From NCBI GenBank assembly GCA_903862805.1, contig CAIOZP010000587.1, forward strand, positions 1 to 5,705: a DNA stretch of 5,705 bases, read 5' to 3'. The position numbers and the translations under genes are program-made. Origin of the DNA: an uncultured Fibrobacterota bacterium (GTDB taxonomy: Bacteria > Fibrobacterota > Chitinivibrionia > Chitinivibrionales > CAIOZP01). Of the stretch, positions 1 to 5,705 are shown piece by piece (position 1 is the stretch's first letter; every line of letters starts with the position of its first letter). The notes under the pieces are model-generated. The model saw only the letters and a list, made by a program, of their open reading frames with translations, was not told where the DNA came from and made no database searches.

Positions 1-33
1 ATGTTCGACAGAACGCTCACGGATGGCAGCGAG

Positions 34-465
34 TTACTTTTTCAAGGTAAACGCCGTCCCCTTTTGTCCGGGGAAGAACACAATCAACTCGACATCTTCG
101 CTTCCGTTATTTTTTCCGTTGTGCATTTTGTCAACCATTTCAACAAATGACTGACCTTCGGTGAAGGTGAGTTTCTTTCCATCTTCGGTTTCGATTGTAA
201 GCACGCCCTTCAGAACGTAAGCATATCCGGAAACCGTGTGCTTGTGCCAACCGGTTTCGGCACCCGGCGGGATCGTCACACGAAGTCCGGTGACTTCGGC
301 ATTTTTGACATCCGGATAAACAATGCGCTGCCCCACTGATGTCGTATCGGTTTTAAGGATAGTCACCGACTTGACCGATGCGTTGTAAACCGGCTTCGGT
401 TCCTGTGCGAAAGCAAGTGCGATTAAAAGAAGAAGTGTTACTGCGGACAGTCTGATATTCGTCAT
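34..465 (-). CDS. Secreted small cupin-domain protein
   Basis: This encodes a 143-residue single-domain cupin with an export signal. Residues 1-20 are a short polar start, a Leu/Ala-rich hydrophobic stretch and an AFA-Q site, which fits a type I signal peptide cut after residue 20; there is no lipobox cysteine, so a periplasmic or secreted product is likely. The cupin core spans about residues 55-132. Motif 1 is GWHKH with metal-ligand candidates His74 and His76, but the glutamate usual in this motif is replaced around Tyr81. Motif 2 contributes His115 (MHNGKNNG). This style of small cupin is usually annotated only as a cupin domain protein, so the substrate is unknown. An upstream TTG at 480 extends the frame, but I chose the ATG at 465 because GGAG lies 9 nt before it and the signal peptide then starts properly. 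A terminator separates it from the gcv unit, so it is probably transcribed on its own. Confidence 0.88.
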   Translation of the reverse strand: MTNIRLSAVTLLLLIALAFAQEPKPVYNASVKSVTILKTDTTSVGQRIVYPDVKNAEVTGLRVTIPPGAETGWHKHTVSGYAYVLKGVLTIETEDGKKLTFTEGQSFVEMVDKMHNGKNNGSEDVELIVFFPGQKGTAFTLKK

Positions 466-474
466 TTTGATTTT

Positions 475-478
475 CTCC
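475..478 (-). promoter_or_regulatory. Ribosome binding site deciding the cupin start
   Basis: The minus strand reads GGAG followed by a 9-nt A-rich spacer and then ATG at 465. This supports the ATG at 465 over the in-frame TTG at 480, which would place the GGAG inside the coding sequence. Confidence 0.7.
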
Positions 479-499
479 AAGGTGGTTTACTGCAGGTGG

Positions 500-530
500 A
501 TAATATAGCAACCGCTGGATGGTCATAAAA
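500..530 (-). promoter_or_regulatory. Possible promoter for the cupin gene
   Basis: On the minus strand a TATATT hexamer (507-502) lies about 37 nt upstream of the cupin ATG. Seventeen nucleotides further upstream is a T-rich hexamer (TTTTAT) that matches a -35 box poorly. The strong terminator just upstream means the cupin gene needs its own start signal, and this is the best candidate I can see in the 466-583 gap. It is a weak call made by eye. Confidence 0.3.
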
Positions 531-583
531 ACCGCAGTTGCACTTGAGCTGATTTTTACGATGGCTATGAAATGAGTGTTTCT

Positions 584-620
584 CCAAAACAAAGGGCGGG
601 AACCGCAAAAGTCCCGCCCT
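584..620 (-). terminator. Intrinsic terminator of the gcv/radical SAM unit
   Basis: A perfect 9-bp GC-rich stem, AGGGCGGGA (593-601) pairing with TCCCGCCCT (612-620), encloses a 10-nt loop. In minus-strand reading it is followed by a T-rich tail (TTGTTTTGG, 592-584). It begins 35 nt after the radical SAM stop codon. The plus-strand side has no T tract, so it acts for minus-strand transcription only. It marks the 3' end of the gcvH-gcvPA-gcvPB-radical SAM unit and insulates the cupin gene. Confidence 0.85.
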
Positions 621-655
621 CATCATATCAAAGCAAAAAATTCTCTCTTTGTAAA

Positions 656-2008
656 CTACTTCTGCTGCTGCTTCGCCAAACCTCTCGCGACCGCATCCTT
701 GACAGCCTGCGAATACTCTCTTGATTTGAGAATATTCTCCGCTTTCTGGTGGAAGGTGTTGAGACCGACTTCGAAATCGGCGCCCTGAAAGAATTCCTTC
801 CAGAGTTTGACGAATCCATCGACGAGCTGCTGCTCGGTAACGTGCTTCGGCTTGAACACGACATTGGCACAGTTGTACTTCTTCCAATCGCGTGGAAGGA
901 TGAAGCGATCCTCTGCCATGATCTGATCCCAGAACGGTGTGTTGGGAAACGGTGTCGCGATGAAGAACTCGGCGGTTTTGACTCCGGCCTTGTGACAGAA
1001 CTCAAGGATCAGGTCGAACTGATCTTCGTATGTGCAGTCGAAGCCGACACCGAAGGAACCGAAGAAGCGGATGCCGCGATCTTCGAGCTGCTTGACCAGA
1101 TCAATCGTACGTTCCCAGATGCCCGGATGCCGCGCATAAAAACGGGCCGAGAACGGGTCGGATGCGAACACCGTGTACATGCTCTTCGCACCGGCGCGGG
1201 CAATTGCATCGAGGTATGCCGGTTCGGCATTCATCGCCGGTGAACACGACATGAACATGTTCACATTGAAATCTTTGATACGATCGCACAGCTCCATCAT
1301 GTAACGCTGAATCGCAGGACGGTTCAGCATGATCATGTCGTCGGTGATGTAGAATTCCTGACCCGACAGCTCGCGGATATCTTCAACCACATCGTCTATC
1401 GGACGAAGGCGCGTTTTCGTTCCCTGATAAACCGGCACATTGCACCAGTCGCACTTGAACGGACAGCCGCGCGTCACAGAAATCAGCGATGCATGCCAGT
1501 CGTATTTATCCTGCGTGTCGAAAATTCCCTTGAGCGGTTTTGCAATCTGCTCAGGAGTCGGATATGCTTCTGCTTTATAGCGGGGCTTGAGACAACCTTT
1601 GCGGAAGTCTTCGATCATCTGCTGGAAAACGCCTTCGCCTTCGCCAACACAGAGGCTCGGACAATGCGACTGGCAATCGTCGGGAATCATTGACGGATGC
1701 ATACCGCCCATGAACACCGTCTTGCCACGCTTGAGGAACTCGTCGCCAAGTTCATAGGCATAACCGGATTGCGGTGTAAAAAAGCTGATCGCGATAATAT
1801 CGGAGTCATCGTCGAAATTGATCGGCTCGACATTCTGATCCTGCACATGCCACTCGACGTCTTTCGGCAGAAGCCCGGCGAGAATCGGGATACCCATTGC
1901 CGGAGGCATGGTGTAGGCCCAAGTCGCTGCGATCTGCGGAAATTCTGCGAGTTCGGGATACGTCTCGAGGAACTTGTTGAATTTCGGATAGATGAATTTC
2001 AGTTTCAT
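656..2008 (-). CDS. Cobalamin-binding-domain radical SAM protein
   Basis: This is a complete 450-residue protein with the layout of B12-binding-domain radical SAM enzymes. Residues 1-130 form the Rossmann-like N-terminal domain: a hydrophobic first strand (KLKFIYPKF), the PPAMGIPILAGLLP helix, and the DQNVEPI and GGMHPS segments. The classic DxHxxG cobalamin-ligand motif is not visible, as is common in this superfamily. Residues 175-370 hold the radical SAM barrel with the 4Fe-4S motif Cys182-x3-Cys186-x2-Cys189 in TRGCPFKCDWCN. The C-terminal part (TPFPNTPFWDQ near 352-361, then a helical tail) resembles hopanoid- and lipid-modifying members. The specific reaction, such as methylation or another radical modification, cannot be assigned. 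The start lies 10 nt after the gcvPB stop, with AAGGA located in the end of gcvPB, so it is probably co-transcribed and translationally coupled with the glycine cleavage genes. It is followed by a terminator. Confidence 0.9.
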   Translation of the reverse strand: MKLKFIYPKFNKFLETYPELAEFPQIAATWAYTMPPAMGIPILAGLLPKDVEWHVQDQNVEPINFDDDSDIIAISFFTPQSGYAYELGDEFLKRGKTVFMGGMHPSMIPDDCQSHCPSLCVGEGEGVFQQMIEDFRKGCLKPRYKAEAYPTPEQIAKPLKGIFDTQDKYDWHASLISVTRGCPFKCDWCNVPVYQGTKTRLRPIDDVVEDIRELSGQEFYITDDMIMLNRPAIQRYMMELCDRIKDFNVNMFMSCSPAMNAEPAYLDAIARAGAKSMYTVFASDPFSARFYARHPGIWERTIDLVKQLEDRGIRFFGSFGVGFDCTYEDQFDLILEFCHKAGVKTAEFFIATPFPNTPFWDQIMAEDRFILPRDWKKYNCANVVFKPKHVTEQQLVDGFVKLWKEFFQGADFEVGLNTFHQKAENILKSREYSQAVKDAVARGLAKQQQK

Positions 2009-2018
2009 TCGGTCTTTG

Positions 2019-3473
2019 TCATTCCTTGTAAATCAGGTCCATGGATCTGGCGGCACGCGTTTCGTCAAGACGGCTTACCGGAGTGGTTACCGGTGCCTTA
2101 TGCAGGCTGTCGGGATCGCTTGCAGCTTTGTCGGCGATATCCTTCATTGCAGCAATAAATCCGTCGAGTGTCTCGCGACTTTCCGTTTCGGTCGGCTCGA
2201 TCATAAGCGCTTCTTTAACGATCAGCGGGAAATAGATTGTCGGCGGATGATACCCGCGGTCGATCAATCCCTTCGCCACGTCAAGCGCATGCACGCCGTT
2301 AGTTGTCTGCTTTGCAGCCGTGAGCACACACTCATGCATGCAGGGGCGATTGACATAAGGAATATCGAAGTGATCCTTCAGCGAATGCATAACGTAGTTG
2401 GCGTTGAGCACCGCGTTTTCCGATACGTCAATCAGACCCTGACGGCCGAGAAGCAATATGTATGCATAGGCTTTAAGGCAAACCCCGAAGTTTCCGTAGA
2501 AGGGCGCGATATAGCCTATGGATTCCGGATAATCATAATCGAGCGCCAACGTACCGTCAGTCCGCTTGACAACACGCGACACTGGCAGAAATTCCTCGAG
2601 ATGTTTTCTCACACCGACAGGCCCCGATCCCGGCCCGCCACCGCCGTGAGGAGTAGCGAATGTCTTGTGCAGATTCACATGAACCGCATCGAAATTCGCA
2701 TCACCCGGACGGAACTTGCCAAGCACGGCGTTGAGGTTCGCGCCGTCGTAATAAAGCTGCGCATCGACCGCATGTACAATGTCGGAAACCCGACCGATGT
2801 CAGCGTTAAAAAGACCAAGCGTGTTTGGATTGGTCAGCATAAGTGCAGCAGTATGTTCATCGACATGAGCACGAAGCGCCTCGACATCGAGCGCACCTGT
2901 TTCCGGATTTGTCGGAATCGTGCGAACCTCGAAGCCTGCAATCGCAGCCGATGCCGGATTTGTTCCATGCGCCTCATCGGGAATGAGCACCACATTCTTG
3001 CGGTTGCCCTTTTTGCGATGATACGCAGCAATCATCATCATCGCGGTAAGTTCGCCATGAGCTCCGGCCATTGGCTGAAGCGTAAATGCGCTCATTCCGC
3101 AAATCTCGTTGAGCATCTGTTCCAACTCGTAAACAACCGCAAGCGCGCCCTGAGTAAGAGCCCCTCCATTGCGAAGCTGCGGAAGAAGCGGATGCAGATC
3201 AGCAAATCCACCCAGCGCCGCAATCTTCTCGGCAACCTTCGGATTGTATTTCATCGTGCAGGAGCCAAGCGGATAGAAATTAGTATCAAGTCCGTAGTTT
3301 CTACGCGAAAGTCCAGTAAAATGTCGCACAACGTCAAGCTCAGAAAGTTCAGGAAGCCCCGTATCTGTCTTCCTCAAAAACTTTTCTGGGATGACAGATT
3401 TTGTCGGCACATCACATTTAGGAAGCGTGACGCCTCGACGACCAACAACAGATTTTTTATAGATAATAGTCAT
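2019..3473 (-). CDS. gcvPB: Glycine dehydrogenase (decarboxylating) subunit 2
   Basis: This is the C-terminal, PLP-binding half of split glycine decarboxylase (P protein). With GcvPA it releases CO2 from glycine and transfers the aminomethyl group to lipoylated GcvH in the cytoplasm. From the ATG at 3473 it has 484 residues, close to the roughly 488 of Bacillus GcvPB. Family hallmarks are YPLGSCTMKYNP (67-78), QPMAGAHGE (133-141), DEAHGTNPASA (166-176), LTNPNTLGLF (213-222), YYDGANLNA (241-249), and NLHKTFATPHGGGGPGSGP (267-285), where Lys270 is the expected PLP Schiff-base lysine. An in-frame ATG at 3500 would add nine residues. I chose 3473 because MTIIYKKS aligns with the family N-terminus, although neither start has a convincing ribosome binding site. 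Unusually, 394 nt of repeat-rich DNA separate it from gcvPA. The downstream radical SAM gene starts 10 nt after its stop. Confidence 0.96.
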   Translation of the reverse strand: MTIIYKKSVVGRRGVTLPKCDVPTKSVIPEKFLRKTDTGLPELSELDVVRHFTGLSRRNYGLDTNFYPLGSCTMKYNPKVAEKIAALGGFADLHPLLPQLRNGGALTQGALAVVYELEQMLNEICGMSAFTLQPMAGAHGELTAMMMIAAYHRKKGNRKNVVLIPDEAHGTNPASAAIAGFEVRTIPTNPETGALDVEALRAHVDEHTAALMLTNPNTLGLFNADIGRVSDIVHAVDAQLYYDGANLNAVLGKFRPGDANFDAVHVNLHKTFATPHGGGGPGSGPVGVRKHLEEFLPVSRVVKRTDGTLALDYDYPESIGYIAPFYGNFGVCLKAYAYILLLGRQGLIDVSENAVLNANYVMHSLKDHFDIPYVNRPCMHECVLTAAKQTTNGVHALDVAKGLIDRGYHPPTIYFPLIVKEALMIEPTETESRETLDGFIAAMKDIADKAASDPDSLHKAPVTTPVSRLDETRAARSMDLIYKE

Positions 3474-3500
3474 TTTTAATACCACGCTTTCAATGAGCAT

Positions 3501-3685
3501 TTTTGGGCGTTCCCGGCGTTCGGACTTCTGTGCAAAGTGGCAACGGGTCGGCGCCGGGCGGCCCTCCTACGGACTACCCTCCGGTCGGTGCCCACTTCGT
3601 TTCGCACAAAACCCTGACGTTCGCTATGCTCTCTATCGGGTTTTCCCTCCGTCCGGCCTAACGCTCTTCCGGTCAAAAATGAAGT
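3501..3685. repeat. GC-rich block with nested inverted repeats
   Basis: This stretch is much richer in GC and in CCGG/TCCGG-type words than its flanks. Exact inverted pairs include TGTGC (3529-3533) with GCACA (3604-3608), AAGTGG (3535-3540) with CCACTT (3592-3597), and AAAACCC (3608-3614) with GGGTTTT (3638-3644). The first two pairs are co-linear and could form one long imperfect stem. GGTCGGCGCC and GGTCGGTGCC also recur as near-identical direct words. It may be a structured RNA or a copy of a genome-wide intergenic repeat; the sequence alone does not say which. Confidence 0.5.
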
Positions 3686-3785
3686 TACAAACCTTGCTTT
3701 TGCCGGATACTGAATCGAAGCCGAAAATTTGGAGCCACGATTCTTAGCCCCTTGAGGGGCGTTGGGGGGAGATAATGTAAAACTT

Positions 3786-3822
3786 ATCTTCCTTACCAGG
3801 TCTAAGGGCGGGAGCCCTTCCT
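3786..3822 (-). repeat. Dispersed hairpin repeat, copy A
   Basis: Read on the minus strand, this 37-nt core begins AGGAAGGG, forms a stem AAGGGC/GCCCTT with a 4-nt loop, and ends in CCCTTAGACC-TGG-TAAGGAAGAT. The 3' half matches copy B (5653-5692) at 21 of 23 positions. The first eight bases are identical, and the stem differs in sequence but still pairs. A second, alternative stem (CCTTA/TAAGG) overlaps the first, so the two could be mutually exclusive. It lies 46 nt after the gcvPA stop. There is no T tract after the stem, so it is not a standard terminator. Confidence 0.7.
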
Positions 3823-3823
3823 G

Positions 3824-3861
3824 TGTCTTAATGTCTTCTGTCTTAATTGTCTTATGTCTTA
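3824..3861. repeat. Short tandem array of TGTCTTA
   Basis: Five units of TGTCTTA (one ends in C) occur at 3824, 3832, 3839, 3848 and 3855. On the coding-sense minus strand they read as spaced TAAGACA words just downstream of the gcvPA stop. The array joins directly onto hairpin repeat copy A. A single equivalent unit, within a 12-nt exact match (CAATTAAGACAG), precedes copy B at 5621-5632, so the array seems to be part of the same composite element. Confidence 0.7.
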
Positions 3862-3867
3862 AAAAAC

Positions 3868-5205
3868 CTATTGACATAAAACCTCCTCCAAAGCCGCCAC
3901 AAACTGATCAATCTCCCTCTTACTTCTCTTCTCCGTCACAGCAATCAACAAATAATTTTCCATGCCCGGATAATACCTACCAAGCGGAAACCCACCAGCA
4001 AACCCATGCTCTATAAGCGCGCCAACAACGTCACCGGCATCTTTATTAATCCGAATCGTAAACTCATTAAAAATCGGCGACGATTTCATCACCTCAACAC
4101 CACTAACAGCCTCAAGCCGGATCTTCGCGTAATTCGCCTTTTGTAAACAAAGCTCAGCAGCATCTTTCAACCCCTCTTTTCCAAGAAGCGAAAGATACAC
4201 ATGTGCCCTCAACGCGCAAAGTGCCTCGTTGGAACAGATATTCGAAATCGCCTTTTCGCGGCGGATATGCTGTTCGCGGGCCTGAAGCGTAAGGACAAAT
4301 CCTTCACGGCCTTCTGTATCAACAGTGCGTCCGACTATTCGGCCGGGCATACGGCGGGAAAGTTCTTTTCTCGCACACATGAAGCCAAGGTAAGGGCCGC
4401 CAAACGACAGCGGAATACCAAGCGACTGACCTTCGCCGGTTGCGATATCTATGCCGCATTCGCCCGGACTCTTGATCAGCGAAAGCGCCAGCGGATAAAC
4501 CGACTGAACAGCCAGAACGCCCTTCGCGTGACACATCTCGGCGATGTCGGTGTGGTCATCAATTGCACCGAAGAAATTCGGGTTTTGCAGAATGACCGCT
4601 GCCGTATCTTCATTCATTGCATTCGCAAGAGCCGCACGATCACTCTGACCATGGCTGACTGCGATTTCAACAAATTCAATATCGAGATTTTTTGTATAGC
4701 TCTTCAGCATCGTGCGATAGATCGGATTCACACCGCCATCAAGCACAATGCGACGACGGCCGGTCTGGGCAATCGCCATCTGACAGGCTTCGTACAAGGC
4801 TGTTCCACCATCGTAAACCGAGGCATTGCTCACGTCGAGCCCGGTAAGGCGGCACATGTCGGTCTGGAATTCGTAGATCGACTGAAGCGTGCCCTGCGAA
4901 AGCTCCGGCTGATACGGAGTATATGCTGTGTAGAATTCGCTGCGAGATGCAAGCGCATCAACAGCCGCCGGAATGAAATGGTCGTAAAAACCCGCACCCA
5001 CAAAATTGACAAGATGCGTATAGTTGCTGGCCGCCATCTTTGTAAGCTGCGCCACAACCTCAAGCTCGGATTTCCCTTCGGCCAGATCGAAACTCTTCGG
5101 CCGTTTGTCTGCAGGAATATCGCGGAACAGTTCCTCGATATTCTTCACTCCGCAGACTGCGAGCATTTCTGCGCGCTGTTTGTCGGTATTTGCGATATAG
5201 CTCAT
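3868..5205 (-). CDS. gcvPA: Glycine dehydrogenase (decarboxylating) subunit 1
   Basis: This is the N-terminal half of split glycine decarboxylase, partner of GcvPB in the P protein of the glycine cleavage system. It has 445 residues, matching the roughly 448 of Bacillus GcvPA. Hallmarks are [16 protein letters not shown] (68-83), [21 protein letters not shown] (95-115), [19 protein letters not shown] (122-140), QNPNFFG (207-213), [19 protein letters not shown] (257-275) and [19 protein letters not shown] (311-329). Its ATG overlaps the gcvH TGA as ATGA, which indicates translational coupling. No frameshift or missing segment is visible. The 3' end differs in codon use: by my reading only one of the first 19 Arg codons is AGA/AGG, but four of the last six (below about 4215) are. 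TTG, GTT and GAG are also favoured there. This end borders the repeat-rich gap. Confidence 0.96.
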   Translation of the reverse strand: MSYIANTDKQRAEMLAVCGVKNIEELFRDIPADKRPKSFDLAEGKSELEVVAQLTKMAASNYTHLVNFVGAGFYDHFIPAAVDALASRSEFYTAYTPYQPELSQGTLQSIYEFQTDMCRLTGLDVSNASVYDGGTALYEACQMAIAQTGRRRIVLDGGVNPIYRTMLKSYTKNLDIEFVEIAVSHGQSDRAALANAMNEDTAAVILQNPNFFGAIDDHTDIAEMCHAKGVLAVQSVYPLALSLIKSPGECGIDIATGEGQSLGIPLSFGGPYLGFMCARKELSRRMPGRIVGRTVDTEGREGFVLTLQAREQHIRREKAISNICSNEALCALRAHVYLSLLGKEGLKDAAELCLQKANYAKIRLEAVSGVEVMKSSPIFNEFTIRINKDAGDVVGALIEHGFAGGFPLGRYYPGMENYLLIAVTEKRSKREIDQFVAALEEVLCQ

Positions 5206-5579
5206 TTAATGCTCGCTTCGTATCCTGCTGCGTCGAGAAGCTTTGCAAGACCCGCCTCGTCGATTCCTGTGAGTTTGAAAATCCAACCCTTGCCGTAAGG
5301 CTCGCTGTTCACGATCTCTGGCACGGTTTCGAGTTCGCCATTGACCTCGGAAACCGTTCCGGAGATCGGTGCATAAATATCCGAAGCAGCCTTCACCGAT
5401 TCAACAACACAGCACTCTTTACCAGCAACGACCTTGGCTCCAACCTTTGGAAGTTCGATAAAGGTGATGTCGCCAAGCGCATCCTGGGCGTGATCGGTAA
5501 TGCCAACGGTCGCGGTTCCGTTTTCGATCTTCACCCATTCGTGGGATGCCGCGTACTTGAGGTTTGCAGGAATCGACAT
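5202..5579 (-). CDS. gcvH: Glycine cleavage system H protein
   Basis: This is the 125-residue lipoyl carrier that shuttles the aminomethyl group from P protein to T protein and is re-oxidised by lipoamide dehydrogenase. Typical features are SHEWV (12-16), [19 protein letters not shown] (26-44), the lipoylation site ESVKAASD with Lys63 as the modified lysine, the YAPISGTV segment (69-76), and a C-terminal GWIFKL strand followed by a helix. Full length is normal for the family. The ATG at 5579 is supported by AGGAG 8 nt upstream, and the stop overlaps the gcvPA start by four bases. It is the first gcv gene in the window. gcvT is not seen and may lie beyond the right edge or elsewhere. Confidence 0.97.
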   Translation of the reverse strand: MSIPANLKYAASHEWVKIENGTATVGITDHAQDALGDITFIELPKVGAKVVAGKECCVVESVKAASDIYAPISGTVSEVNGELETVPEIVNSEPYGKGWIFKLTGIDEAGLAKLLDAAGYEASIK

Positions 5580-5587
5580 GCTGGATT

Positions 5588-5592
5588 CTCCT
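5588..5592 (-). promoter_or_regulatory. Ribosome binding site of gcvH
   Basis: AGGAG on the minus strand lies 8 nt upstream of the gcvH ATG within an A/T-rich leader. It is the clearest Shine-Dalgarno site in the window, in contrast to gcvPB, whose start has none. Confidence 0.8.
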
Positions 5593-5652
5593 ATTTATGG
5601 TTTTAAAATTTCTTTGATTTCAATTAAGACAGGAAGGCAGAAGAATAAGAAG

Positions 5653-5692
5653 GAAGGGGTTAGCCACCCCTTAGACCCGCTAAGGAAGATGT
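5653..5692 (+). repeat. Dispersed hairpin repeat, copy B
   Basis: This 40-nt core reads AGGAAGGG, then a 7-bp stem AAGGGGT/ACCCCTT with a 5-nt loop, then CCCTTAGACC-CGC-TAAGGAAGAT. It matches copy A at 3786-3822 but lies on the opposite strand, and the different stem bases are compensated on both arms. A second overlapping stem, CCTTAG/CTAAGG, is also possible. A purine-rich arm precedes it and begins with the 12-nt match CAATTAAGACAG at 5621-5632. It lies 74 nt upstream of the gcvH start codon and reads away from gcvH. Confidence 0.7.
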
Positions 5693-5705
5693 GACCCAAA
5701 CACCC

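Larger units (their letters stand above)
3474..3867. other. Repeat-rich gap between gcvPA and gcvPB
   Basis: These 394 nt split two genes that are normally adjacent or overlapping. In transcription order the gap holds a T6 run after the gcvPA stop, a tandem AAGACA-type array (3824-3861), a dispersed hairpin repeat (3786-3822), two small hairpins (AGATAA/TTATCT at 3770-3789 and GCCCC/GGGGC at 3747-3760), a GAATCG/CGATTC inverted pair (3712-3743) and a GC-rich palindromic block (about 3501-3685). Frames on both strands are open here, but their products are basic and low in complexity and look non-coding. I see no transposase remnant and no convincing intrinsic terminator with a following T tract. 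Confidence 0.75.

Noticed and set aside
1..33. Start of another gene at the left edge (an ATG opens the window)
   Set aside because: The plus-strand frame from position 1 runs about 48 codons antisense to the cupin gene and has no supporting motif. The 33 nt outside the cupin are too short to judge.
1992..3479. A 495-codon open frame on the plus strand opposite gcvPB
   Set aside because: It mirrors gcvPB almost exactly. Its product is rich in Arg, His and Cys without family motifs, while the minus strand encodes an unmistakable GcvPB.
3493..3747. An 84-codon plus-strand frame in the gap
   Set aside because: It lies within the GC-rich palindromic block, has no ribosome binding site or known motif, and is best explained as non-coding repeat sequence that happens to be open.
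3747..3760. GCCCC-TTGA-GGGGC hairpin as a terminator between gcvPA and gcvPB
   Set aside because: The stem is only five base pairs, and in minus-strand reading it is followed by CTAAGAATCG, not a T tract.
4201..5298. A 365-codon open frame on the plus strand opposite gcvPA and gcvH
   Set aside because: It is a shadow frame spanning two well-supported genes on the other strand, with no recognisable domain or ribosome binding site.
5594..5628. Promoter for gcvH from TTGAAA with CATAAA 18 nt downstream (minus strand)
   Set aside because: The hexamers look acceptable, but transcription would start at or inside the AGGAG ribosome binding site, so it is unlikely to serve gcvH.
5580..5705. Glycine riboswitch upstream of gcvH
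   Set aside because: The leader in the window is only about 126 nt, is partly occupied by repeat copy B, and does not show the tandem aptamer layout. A riboswitch further upstream, beyond the edge, cannot be excluded.

Overview
The window carries five genes, all on the minus strand, so transcription runs from high to low coordinates. It covers most of a glycine cleavage system locus: gcvH (lipoyl carrier H protein), gcvPA and gcvPB (the two halves of a split glycine decarboxylase), followed directly by a cobalamin-binding radical SAM gene. A strong intrinsic terminator closes the unit. Beyond it lies a separately signalled gene for a small exported cupin. No tRNA, rRNA, CRISPR array, transposase or riboswitch could be supported.

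Organism: this is a bacterium of moderate GC content with AGGAG/GGAG-type ribosome binding sites. The P protein is split in two, as in Firmicutes, Thermotogae and many PVC-group or other anaerobic lineages, not fused as in proteobacteria. A cobalamin-dependent radical SAM enzyme and a gap full of non-coding repeats would suit an anaerobic, environmental or gut bacterium of the PVC type (Lentisphaerota-like). That placement is a weak inference from style; it does not come from a marker gene.

Layout, right to left: 5580-5705 is the gcvH leader, with a good ribosome binding site and one copy of a roughly 70-nt repeat. gcvH and gcvPA overlap by four bases (ATGA). A 394-nt gap (3474-3867) then separates gcvPA from gcvPB, genes that usually sit almost end to end. 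The gap holds a second, oppositely oriented copy of the repeat, a tandem TGTCTTA array, several short hairpins and a GC-rich block dense in inverted repeats. gcvPB is followed after 10 nt by the radical SAM gene, then the terminator at 584-620, the cupin promoter region and the cupin gene.

Working together: GcvPA/GcvPB decarboxylate glycine and pass the aminomethyl group to the lipoyl lysine of GcvH. The T protein (GcvT) and the lipoamide dehydrogenase are not in the window; gcvT may lie beyond the right edge. The radical SAM protein is not a known part of this system, and its link is only positional. I found no clear new multi-gene system. The most unusual material is the repeat-loaded gap inside the gcv operon, its paired repeat copy upstream of gcvH, and the changed codon use in the 3' end of gcvPA next to it.
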